Below are positions 1-6,079 of a DNA stretch of 24,339 nucleotides, in pieces; the stretch's first letter is position 1, and each line of letters begins with the position of its first letter. The stretch is from an uncultured Bacilli bacterium (GTDB taxonomy: Bacteria; Bacillota_I; Bacilli_A; RF39; UBA660), in assembly GCA_944372315.1 (NCBI GenBank), contig CALVYX010000029.1, forward strand, positions 1-24,339, read 5' to 3'. Below the pieces are notes generated by a model, which saw only the letters and a program-made list of their open reading frames with translations, ran no database searches and was not told the DNA's origin. Both the position numbers and the translations under genes were made by a program.

Positions 1-450
1 TGCAATTGGATATAAGTGATAATTATCTACTTCTTCTATACGAATTTTATCTCTATTTAATAGAGTCATTATTTCTTTAGAATTTTTAATCATTTCTGTA
101 GTTAAATCTTCTGTTGACTCTTGTGCCATATAATCTCCATTTAGAAAGTCTACACAATGTTTAAATACTGGTGTAGCTATGTCATGAAATAACCCAGACA
201 AAGTTTGTTTTTTATCACGAGTAAAATGCCATACAATCAGAGCAACTGCTACAGAATGGTCTAGACTAGAAAAGAAAAAATTACTTTCAAATAAATCAGA
301 ATATATAGTACCACAAGTAATACTAATATATTCTTGTGATAATAATTCTTTTGTATCTATGTATTCATTTAACCATTCTGGAAAATCAGGCTCTAAAATT
401 TTAAAATAATCTTTTATTTCTTTACTAACAATATCGTAATATTTACTCAT
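1..450 (-). CDS. HD-domain phosphohydrolase, C-terminus beyond window
   Basis: The reading frame is open from an ATG at 450 to the window edge, giving the first 150 residues. An HD-type metal site is visible: His65 in SSLDHS, then His89-Asp90 in GLFHDIATPVF, with a further His98. This resembles HD-superfamily phosphohydrolases of the dGTPase-like or COG1078 type, which hydrolyse phosphoester bonds in nucleotides or cyclic nucleotides; the substrate cannot be told from the sequence. The start overlaps the stop of the upstream DUF4145 gene by 8 bases (ATGAGTAA), so the two are very likely translationally coupled in one operon. The overlap is the main support for this start. The last catalytic Asp of the HD motif would lie outside the window. 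The HD call is fairly sure, the subfamily is not. Confidence 0.75.
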   Translation of the reverse strand, partial: MSKYYDIVSKEIKDYFKILEPDFPEWLNEYIDTKELLSQEYISITCGTIYSDLFESNFFFSSLDHSVAVALIVWHFTRDKKQTLSGLFHDIATPVFKHCVDFLNGDYMAQESTEDLTTEMIKNSKEIMTLLNRDKIRIEEVDNYHLYPIA

Positions 451-1180
451 TTATTGCATTCACCTTCTTCGATTTCATAGTTTCAGCATCATCAACAATC
501 AAAGACATTGATATAAAATATACTAAGGCATCAATAAAATTTTTCATATCATTAATATCCCTCTCGTCTTGTATTTTTACATAATGTGCTTCATCGTTAC
601 CTATCCATTCGGACTTTTCGGCTAAAGTTTTAATTTTATCATTATCAATATAATCCTTTATACATTTTATCATCCATGTTGACTTTATTTCATCAGCTTT
701 TTCTGGATTATTATAAATTGCAAAATCTTTTATCAAGAATTCTAATGATTTTCTATAGCCCAATCCAGCAATTTCATTTAAAAAAAATTCTTCAGCTTTT
801 AATGCCTGATTATATACTTTTACAAATTGAGGAGATAATTTCTTAAGTTTGTCATCAAAATCTCTTTCTTTAAAATTAACAGGTGCTGAATAGTTTATTT
901 TTATCATTTTATACTTTTTATCTTCATAATTAAAAGAACCATCGCTATTTTTACTTCTTACAGTTTTTTCTATTTCATATTCTGAAACTATTAGTGAATG
1001 GCAACCATTACAATAATCAGCAACTGATAAAATTTCTTTATCATCTCTAGAATGCACAATGCCATATAAGTTTTGTGGTGCCAATGCTTTTTTACAATTT
1101 GGACATTCTTCTATGGTTTCATAATTTACAGTAACTGTAGCATTATCATTTTTTCTATTAAAATTTTTGTTTATTTTCAT
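443..1180 (-). CDS. Zinc-ribbon plus DUF4145 domain protein
   Basis: This 245-residue protein begins with a probable zinc ribbon: Cys26-x2-Cys29 (CPNCK) and Cys57-x2-Cys60 (CNGC). The second half, about 120-230, looks like DUF4145: a helical region with LGYRKSLEFLI near 140-150 and SEWIGNDEAHY near 190-200. DUF4145 occurs as a stand-alone protein and as an accessory domain in restriction enzymes and other defence or nucleic-acid proteins; its biochemical role is unknown. The start has a good ribosome site (AGGAGG) a few bases upstream, and a TATAAT-like -10 on this strand lies at 1209-1214. It overlaps the HD-domain gene that follows, so the two products probably act together. The domain call rests on motif memory only. 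Confidence 0.7.
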   Translation of the reverse strand: MKINKNFNRKNDNATVTVNYETIEECPNCKKALAPQNLYGIVHSRDDKEILSVADYCNGCHSLIVSEYEIEKTVRSKNSDGSFNYEDKKYKMIKINYSAPVNFKERDFDDKLKKLSPQFVKVYNQALKAEEFFLNEIAGLGYRKSLEFLIKDFAIYNNPEKADEIKSTWMIKCIKDYIDNDKIKTLAEKSEWIGNDEAHYVKIQDERDINDMKNFIDALVYFISMSLIVDDAETMKSKKVNAINE

Positions 1181-1245
1181 AATGACCTCCTAGATATTTC
1201 TCGACAACATTATACTATAAAATAACAAAATTCTCCATACTCCCA

Positions 1246-1274
1246 TTGAAATTTAATAATAATTTAGATATAAT
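1246..1274 (+). promoter_or_regulatory. Strong sigma-A-type promoter for a small RNA
   Basis: A TTGAAA -35 (1246-1251) is followed by exactly 17 bases and a perfect TATAAT -10 (1269-1274). The predicted transcript would begin near 1281. No protein gene lies downstream on this strand before the convergent gene at 1529, so the promoter appears to serve the small RNA alone. Confidence 0.7.
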
Positions 1275-1280
1275 ATTCTT

Positions 1281-1370
1281 AGAAAGAGAACAAAGTTCGT
1301 AACTTGTATGTTATTCGCTCCATTGAGACATAAACTCGCTCACATTTTTATATGTGATGCGAGTTTTTTG
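1281..1370 (+). ncRNA. Putative stand-alone small RNA, about 90 nt
   Basis: A near-consensus promoter directs transcription into about 90 bases that end in a strong intrinsic terminator, with no credible gene between. The 5' part can form small hairpins (GAAC-AAA-GTTC at 1288-1298, or ACAaAGTT pairing with AACTTGT around 1290-1307). The middle, about 1308-1331, appears unpaired and contains CGCTCC, a sequence able to pair with Shine-Dalgarno GGAG motifs. I do not recognise a known RNA family: it is not 6S, SRP RNA, a tRNA or a tracrRNA that I can identify. It lies between two leftward genes with HD or DUF4145 domains. A 24-codon ATG frame (1308-1382) runs through the terminator without a ribosome site and is probably chance. 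Confidence 0.55.
1332..1369 (+). terminator. Intrinsic terminator of the small RNA
   Basis: An 8-bp stem AAACTCGC/GCGAGTTT (1332-1339 with 1359-1366) continues, after one bulged T at 1358, into TCACAT/ATGTGA (1340-1345 with 1352-1357), with a six-base loop. A run of T residues ends it. It is one of the strongest hairpins in the window. Confidence 0.8.
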
Positions 1371-1412
1371 TTTGAAAAATAAGAAAGTAGTATTAATATT
1401 AACTTTTATATT

Positions 1413-1442
1413 ATAAAAAAGACAATTTAAATCATATTGTCT
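1413..1442 (-). terminator. Terminator of the HD-kinase fusion gene
   Basis: On the minus strand AGACAAT (1442-1436) pairs with ATTGTCT (1426-1420) around a nine-base loop and is followed by TTTTTTATAA. It lies about 90 bases past the stop at 1529 and separates that gene from the small-RNA locus. The rest of 1443-1528 shows nothing but AT-rich sequence. Confidence 0.6.
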
Positions 1443-1528
1443 CTTTGAATTATATAATATTTAAACTTTTCTATTCTTGAAAAATCATATAAATATATTT
1501 CATATGTAAGCTTTAAAAGTATTGATTA

Positions 1529-2869
1529 TTATTTTAGATTATATTTTTGCTTAAATGATTTTATATATTGTTTTCTAATAGCGGGAAGAACTTGTGATGT
1601 TATTTCAATAGAAACATCACTCATACTCATATTAGATGTATCTAATAACATTACAGAATCAACGCTTTGAGAAAATAAATCTTGTAAAGCATTTAAACTA
1701 TCATTATATTCCTCTAGATTCTGTAAATTTAAAAATCTTCTTTGTTCTAATGCTAAACTCGAGTTATAATCTCGTTTTAAAGAAATTAAAGGTGTAGCGT
1801 AAGTAATTACTAAAAAATCGATCAACTCTTTAGAAAGAGATGAAAATTTGTCTCTTGAAGAAAAATATTGTTCCTCTTGCATATCGCCTTGAATAAATCT
1901 TCTGTAATTCCAAGTTTGTCTATCGTTAATAGATCTATCAATAAGAATGATTTCTTTTTGAGATAAAAGTGCTTGTTGCAATTGATTATAAATTTCTTCC
2001 ATAATTGCAATATTACTTTCTCCTAAGTTCATTCTATCAATTTTCTTTTTAAATTCATTTTTGTAATATGATGAAGTAGTAAATTCTTCTATCAAAGAAG
2101 TATTAAATCCTCCTTTTTTAAAGAAATCATATAAGTTATTTATTGTAGTTGTTTTACCAGTTCTTGGTGTACCACTAAATTCGATGACAAAAGGTTTTGA
2201 TAATGAACACAAATCTCTTAATTTTTGTAATTCCAATTTTTGAGCATGTAACTTTTTTAGTTTTTCATAATATTCGCTATTATCATCAAAAATGACCTCT
2301 TTTAAATAAAAATCTTGTTTTGCATCAAAAATAATATCTAACACATCTTTTAATCTTCTAAATATAGGTAAACTTTTATCTTCCCCATAAATTAAACTTT
2401 CATATATATTGCTGTAATACCATTTTTGTAGTTCTTCACCCCTTTTAAATGCTGAAAAATCTCTAGTTCCATTTTTTTGAAATTTAATCATTAAATCTTC
2501 TAAATTATTAATTTTATCAGCACATATTACTAATTTGTTTCTAAATGGCAATCTTTTAGTTTTTTCGATTGTATATCTTTTTCTATCTTCCCAAGACAAT
2601 GATTTATCTGGTTCAGAGGCTCCCATTACTAAACTTGCAATATCTTCTCCAAATAATTTTTTAATATCTTCAATTGTGTATTTAGTATCCTCTACAACAT
2701 CATGTAAGTATCCAGCTGCTACAACATTATCGTCATAACCTAGTGATTCTAATAACTGCCCAACTCCAATGGGATGGATAATCATAGGTTTGTCAGGTTC
2801 GCTTTTTCTAACTTGTCCCATGTGTGCATTAATCGCAAATAGTTTTGCTTTTTCTTTTATATTTATCAT
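1529..2869 (-). CDS. RelA/SpoT-type HD hydrolase fused to P-loop nucleoside-kinase-like domain
   Basis: Residues 1-180 resemble the HD hydrolase domain of RelA/SpoT and MESH1 enzymes: His32 in IHPIGV, His56-Asp57 in YLHDVVEDT with Glu60-Asp61, and Asp118 in CADKINNL, matching the usual Mn-binding pattern. Residues 225-446 form a second domain with a Walker A loop GTPRTGKTT (233-241) and a DRS motif (311-313), as in deoxynucleoside and thymidylate kinases. No synthetase domain is present. A plausible role is hydrolysis of (p)ppGpp or a related nucleotide coupled to nucleotide phosphorylation, but the substrate of either half is unknown. GGGGGAT precedes the ATG at a proper distance. It is monocistronic, with its own terminator. 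Domain calls are good; joint function is inference. Confidence 0.75.
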   Translation of the reverse strand: MINIKEKAKLFAINAHMGQVRKSEPDKPMIIHPIGVGQLLESLGYDDNVVAAGYLHDVVEDTKYTIEDIKKLFGEDIASLVMGASEPDKSLSWEDRKRYTIEKTKRLPFRNKLVICADKINNLEDLMIKFQKNGTRDFSAFKRGEELQKWYYSNIYESLIYGEDKSLPIFRRLKDVLDIIFDAKQDFYLKEVIFDDNSEYYEKLKKLHAQKLELQKLRDLCSLSKPFVIEFSGTPRTGKTTTINNLYDFFKKGGFNTSLIEEFTTSSYYKNEFKKKIDRMNLGESNIAIMEEIYNQLQQALLSQKEIILIDRSINDRQTWNYRRFIQGDMQEEQYFSSRDKFSSLSKELIDFLVITYATPLISLKRDYNSSLALEQRRFLNLQNLEEYNDSLNALQDLFSQSVDSVMLLDTSNMSMSDVSIEITSQVLPAIRKQYIKSFKQKYNLK

Positions 2870-3016
2870 TACTTATCCCCCTATATAAAAAATATGGAAT
2901 TAATTAATCATTATTATTAATTATATTTTAAAGCATTAATCTATTTAAATTATACATTAAATGATAAATAAGATCTATATTCTTATAAGAATTTAAATAA
3001 TACTATTATATGGTAT

Positions 3017-3034
3017 TTTCAACAAACGTTGAAA
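3017..3034. repeat. Short perfect inverted repeat in a promoter region
   Basis: TTTCAAC (3017-3023) and GTTGAAA (3028-3034) are perfect complements around AAAC. It lies in the 277-base gap upstream of the HD-kinase gene. A minus-strand TATAAT at 3005-3010 lies next to it, as does another at 2920-2925, so it could be an operator. There is no T tract, so it is not a terminator. Confidence 0.4.
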
Positions 3035-3083
3035 TTGAAATTATATGAAGAATGGAAGACTTTTGATTAGTTAATTTACTAAT

Positions 3084-3117
3084 ATAAAAAAATAGGACTG
3101 TATTTTTCAGTCCTATT
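3084..3117 (-). terminator. Terminator of the DUF2935 gene
   Basis: A 10-bp perfect stem AATAGGACTG/CAGTCCTATT (3091-3100 with 3108-3117) with a seven-base loop is followed on the minus strand by TTTTTTATATT. It lies about 30 bases past the stop at 3147. Confidence 0.85.
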
Positions 3118-3146
3118 AAAGTATTGAAATATAGTAGTATTTTAAA

Positions 3147-4055
3147 TTAATATGGTGTTGGTATATTATTGTATCTTCTAAGTAATTTAATAAAATGGTT
3201 TGCTTCTCTTACAATATGATCTGCTAATAATGGTATGATTATACTTTTTAATTTACAATTTAATATTGCTTCTTCGCCAACTACTTTAAAATTTCTAAAA
3301 TCAATGGTTTCTTTTAGACTTGCATCAGTTAATCTATTTAAATTTAAATTTTGGCTATTTAAAATTGCTTCATATTTATCAGCAAAATCATTAGCAGTAA
3401 CTATTAAATTTTTTTCAGTAGGATCTAATAATCCTCTTATGAATTCTGCGTGTTCTTTCATGATGTTATTCCAAAATAATTCTTGTTTATATAAGTATTC
3501 ATTGGTAATTTGTTCTCTATTTTCAATTTTGGATAATAAATCATGATACATTCTAGCTTCGTTAGTTATATGTTGTATTAATAATGGATAGTTGGTTGTG
3601 AACATTTTACAATTTAATACTTGATTTAATATATCGGTTTTAAATTGAATTAATTGTTCTATCAGTGATAATGTTTCCCTATTGATTGTATGGATATTAT
3701 TTAATAGCATTTCAGATACAGATATGTTACCAGGTTTTAAATTCATTTCTTTTATAGTTAACTCTTGATTAATATTAACTCCTGATAATTCACTGGTTTT
3801 TCTCTCAGCATTTAATGTATTATTAGTGACAATATCATTAGCCATTAAAGTGTTGGTATTCATATTTCCATTAGCTAAATTAATTATTCTATTTAGAATA
3901 TTAGAGAAAGCCATTTGAAAATTATTTGCAACTTTTTTTAAATTATCATTTTTTTCAGTAAATGCTACTTCGATAAAGAAACTATGTTCTTTCATGATTC
4001 TATCAAAAAATAAGTGAAGTTCTAAAGATGATTCTATATAATCCTTGTTGTTCAT
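3147..4055 (-). CDS. Tandem DUF2935 protein (helical, probably metal-binding)
   Basis: This 302-residue soluble protein is an internal duplication. Residues about 8-28 (LHLFFDRIMKEHSFFIEVAF) and 190-206 (KQELFWNNIMKEHAEFI) are clear repeats, each carrying a KEH pair (Glu23-His24 and Glu201-His202). Each half ends in a second His/Glu-rich helix: His162, Glu166 and His171, then His280, Glu284 and His287. This is the pattern of the DUF2935 family, a four-helix-bundle fold found in Clostridia and Bacilli that is thought to bind a metal pair; its function is unknown. The first copy is longer, with an Asn/Thr-rich insertion at about 60-110. GGGAGG lies at a normal distance before the ATG. It is monocistronic. 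Neighbours give no further hint, although iron proteins are frequent later in the window. Confidence 0.75.
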   Translation of the reverse strand: MNNKDYIESSLELHLFFDRIMKEHSFFIEVAFTEKNDNLKKVANNFQMAFSNILNRIINLANGNMNTNTLMANDIVTNNTLNAERKTSELSGVNINQELTIKEMNLKPGNISVSEMLLNNIHTINRETLSLIEQLIQFKTDILNQVLNCKMFTTNYPLLIQHITNEARMYHDLLSKIENREQITNEYLYKQELFWNNIMKEHAEFIRGLLDPTEKNLIVTANDFADKYEAILNSQNLNLNRLTDASLKETIDFRNFKVVGEEAILNCKLKSIIIPLLADHIVREANHFIKLLRRYNNIPTPY

Positions 4056-4112
4056 TAAAAATCCTCCCTTATTAATATTTATATGATATGAGGATGAAAA
4101 TTTTTACTGATT

Positions 4113-4163
4113 AATAAAAAAGAAACCGATGAATATAGAGATTTTCTATATTTTTACGATTCC
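4113..4163 (-). terminator. Probable leftward terminator for the ABC-F transcript
   Basis: On the minus strand GGAATCG pairs with CGGTTTC (two G-U pairs), then after an internal loop AATATAGA pairs with TCTATATT, followed by TTTTTTATT. It is the first credible stop signal for transcripts coming from the ABC-F gene ending at 4392. The decayed gene remnant lies in between. Confidence 0.5.
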
Positions 4164-4196
4164 TTTTACCTTTTAATTTTTTTATAATAAGTTTGT

Positions 4197-4310
4197 TTAA
4201 TTTACTAAACTATCTGTCCAATATTTAATATCATCATCTGAAGGATTAGAACTAAAACGATGTCCTTCTAGCTAATTTCTTGTTCTTAAGACCTTGAGCA
4301 GAAAAAATAC
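4197..4310 (-). pseudogene. Remnant of a flavodoxin-like 3' end
   Basis: The 336-base gap between the DUF2935 and ABC-F genes holds a decayed coding fragment. Between an in-frame TAG at 4272-4274 and a TAA at 4197-4199 the minus strand reads LEGHRFSSNPSDDDIKYW followed by TDSLVN. This resembles the C-terminus of Flavodoxin_4-type flavodoxins, where a Gly-x-Arg-Phe strand is followed by a final acidic helix ending in Trp. A shifted frame upstream (QGLKNKKLA) may continue it. No start or ribosome site remains. Bases 4311-4391 show no feature I can name. The family assignment is tentative. Confidence 0.4.
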
Positions 4311-4391
4311 AACTAAAATTTTACTAGTAGGGGAGTAAATAACGAACATGGAGGAGTTTTGACGGCTTACGATGAAGAGATTATGAACTGT

Positions 4392-5906
4392 TTATAACTC
4401 TTCTTTATTTATTTCTATTAAACCTCGTTTGGTTAATTTAAAAACCTTATCTGCTACTTCTTTGATATATTTACGATCGTGTGAAACACTGATTATAGTA
4501 CCTGTAAATTCTTTTAATTTATTTCTAATAATTGGATTAGAGAGTGGACTTACATTTCTTGTTGGTTCATCTAATATTAATACATTATATTGCTCTAATA
4601 TTAATTTAACTAAAAATAATTTAGCTTTAGATCCACCACTTAATAAGTTAATATCATCCATCATTTCTTCTTTAGTGAAATTCATATTTCCTAAAAAAGT
4701 TCTTGCTTTAGTAATACTTTCTTTATCTTGATTATTACACAAAAAATCAATGGGTGTTTTATAACTAGACAAAATATCATCATAATTTTGTGGCATATAT
4801 CCAACCGTAATATCATCTCTTGTGGATAATATATTAATTATTTCTTTTAATAAAGTAGTTTTCCCAGTTCCATTTTCACCAATAATTACAAGATGTTCAT
4901 CACCTATTACTTTTAAATTAATAGGTGATGATAGAATTTTATTATTTATTTTTAGTGAATAATTTATCAATTCAAGAATAGGTTTATATTTAGGTATAAA
5001 AACTTTATCAAATTTAAAATTTATATTTTCTTCTACATCTGGTATTTCTGTTATTTCTTTGTTCTCTAATTTTTTCTCCTGATGTTTTAAACTGTGCATT
5101 TTCCTTTTTAACATTTTTGCTGCATGTGGATATTTTCTTGAAATATTTTCTTGTTGATATTCTACTTTTGACATTATTTGCTTTAATTTATCTTCTTGTT
5201 TTTTTAAATTTCTTTTTTCGGAATATGCTATTTGAGTTTGATGTTTGATATGTCTAAGTCTTGCCTCTACATAATCATCATATTTAGTTTTTATTAATGT
5301 ATGTTTACATTCTTGTTTCTTTTTCAATTGTTCTAAATGAAGAATGACATTAGCCGTATTAGATAAGAATGTTTCATCATGAGAGACAAAAATGATAGGT
5401 TTATTCGTACTATTTATAAATGATTCAAGCCATTTTAATGTATTTAAATCCAAATCATTTGTTGGCTCGTCTAATAATAAAATATCAGAGTCATCAAGTA
5501 GAAGTTTTAATATTTCAATTTTAACTTTTTCTCCTCCGGATAATAGATTTATGTTATTATCAAGAATGTCTTCTTTTATATTTAATTCGTTTAATAAATG
5601 ATATAAAAGGTTTACTTTATTATAGTAATCGTCATCGTTGATAAATAAATAGTTTTTTACTAATAAATCTCTATTTTTATATTCAATTATTTGTGGCAAA
5701 TAACCTATTTTGTGGTTATGAGAATTTATAGTACCATGGATATGTGCATAATTACAATTATTAGCTAAACATTGTAAGAGAGTTGATTTTCCATCTCCTT
5801 CTTCCCCAATAATAGCTAATTTATCATTTTTGTTAAGAGTAAAAAACAAGTTTTTTATTAAATATCTTGTACCAATAATAATATCGAGGTTCTTCGTTTC
5901 TAACAT
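4392..5906 (-). CDS. ABC-F ATPase, probable antibiotic-inducible ribosome protection protein
   Basis: A 504-residue protein with two ABC domains and no membrane segment, as in the ABC-F family, which acts in the ribosomal E site. Domain 1 has Walker A GEEGDGKST (34-42), signature LLSGGE (121-126) and Walker B ILLLDEPTNDLD. Domain 2 has GENGTGKTT (343-351), LLSGGSK (421-427) and LILDEPTRNVSP. A charged helical linker spans about 195-290; in this family it reaches toward the peptidyl-transferase centre. The second D-loop (TRNVSPLS) departs from the usual TNHLD. The upstream leader peptide and switch are typical of resistance-type ABC-F genes (Vga, Lsa, Msr, VmlR), so drug protection is the best guess. 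The drug class cannot be read from sequence. Start chosen by GGAGG at 5916-5920. Confidence 0.85.
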   Translation of the reverse strand: MLETKNLDIIIGTRYLIKNLFFTLNKNDKLAIIGEEGDGKSTLLQCLANNCNYAHIHGTINSHNHKIGYLPQIIEYKNRDLLVKNYLFINDDDYYNKVNLLYHLLNELNIKEDILDNNINLLSGGEKVKIEILKLLLDDSDILLLDEPTNDLDLNTLKWLESFINSTNKPIIFVSHDETFLSNTANVILHLEQLKKKQECKHTLIKTKYDDYVEARLRHIKHQTQIAYSEKRNLKKQEDKLKQIMSKVEYQQENISRKYPHAAKMLKRKMHSLKHQEKKLENKEITEIPDVEENINFKFDKVFIPKYKPILELINYSLKINNKILSSPINLKVIGDEHLVIIGENGTGKTTLLKEIINILSTRDDITVGYMPQNYDDILSSYKTPIDFLCNNQDKESITKARTFLGNMNFTKEEMMDDINLLSGGSKAKLFLVKLILEQYNVLILDEPTRNVSPLSNPIIRNKLKEFTGTIISVSHDRKYIKEVADKVFKLTKRGLIEINKEEL

Positions 5907-5910
5907 TATA

Positions 5911-5952
5911 TTATGCCTCCTTTTTTATTTAGGCATAATCAAAGTTTATGCC
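5911..5952 (-). promoter_or_regulatory. Three-segment RNA switch masking the ABC-F ribosome site
   Basis: In the ABC-F mRNA leader the same 7-mer GGCAUAA occurs twice (from 5952-5946 and 5917-5911) with its complement UUAUGCC between (5938-5932). Segment 2 can pair with segment 1 (7-base loop) or with segment 3. Segment 3 overlaps the GGAGG ribosome site (5920-5916). Segment 1 starts three bases after the leader-peptide stop. Leader translation would therefore decide which pairing forms. There is no T tract after the 1:2 hairpin, so control is more likely translational than by termination. The direction of the switch is inferred: ribosomes finishing the leader would cover segment 1 and favour masking, whereas blocked or early-stalled ribosomes would favour the open form. 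Confidence 0.65.
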
Positions 5953-5955
5953 GAC

Positions 5956-5973
5956 TTATGATAATATTCTCAT
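5956..5973 (-). CDS. Five-residue leader peptide MRILS ahead of the ABC-F gene
   Basis: An ATG at 5973 opens a five-codon frame, Met-Arg-Ile-Leu-Ser, ending in TAA (5958-5956). It has an excellent ribosome site, GGAGG at 5985-5981, seven bases before the ATG, better placed than most in this window. Its stop is 38 bases before the ABC-F ribosome site and three bases before the first switch segment. Short leaders of this kind sense ribosome-targeting antibiotics by stalling. It is too short for sequence homology; the case rests on the ribosome site and position. Confidence 0.6.
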   Translation of the reverse strand: MRILS

Positions 5974-6015
5974 CTTCCCACCTCCAAGAATAGAATAAAG
6001 ATTAATATTTTAATT

Positions 6016-6024
6016 ATTATACCA
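6016..6024 (-). promoter_or_regulatory. Extended -10 promoter for leader peptide and ABC-F
   Basis: The minus strand has TGGTATAAT, a perfect extended -10 (TGn plus TATAAT). There is no clear -35. It lies about 30 bases before the leader-peptide ribosome site and so produces an mRNA that carries the whole switch. Confidence 0.6.
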
Positions 6025-6052
6025 TATAGTGTATATTTTTTTTATATAAAGA

Positions 6053-6061
6053 TGATATAAT
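6053..6061 (+). promoter_or_regulatory. Extended -10 promoter for the 534-residue membrane protein
   Basis: TGATATAAT is a perfect extended -10 without a recognisable -35. Transcription would begin near 6068, almost on top of the AGGAGG at 6069-6074, giving a very short 5' leader. Confidence 0.55.
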
Positions 6062-6079
6062 TATATATAGGAGGAATTT

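Noticed and set aside
1308..1382. A 24-codon ATG frame inside the small-RNA locus, a possible small toxin
   Set aside because: It has no ribosome site, runs through the terminator hairpin, and lacks the long hydrophobic stretch with charged tail of known type I toxins.
3235..3546. A 103-codon frame antisense to the DUF2935 gene
   Set aside because: It is a shadow of the duplicated helical gene, with no ribosome site or terminator.
4311..4391. A more GC-rich stretch before the ABC-F stop as a possible RNA gene
   Set aside because: No stem of note, promoter or terminator could be found, so it is treated as part of a degraded region.
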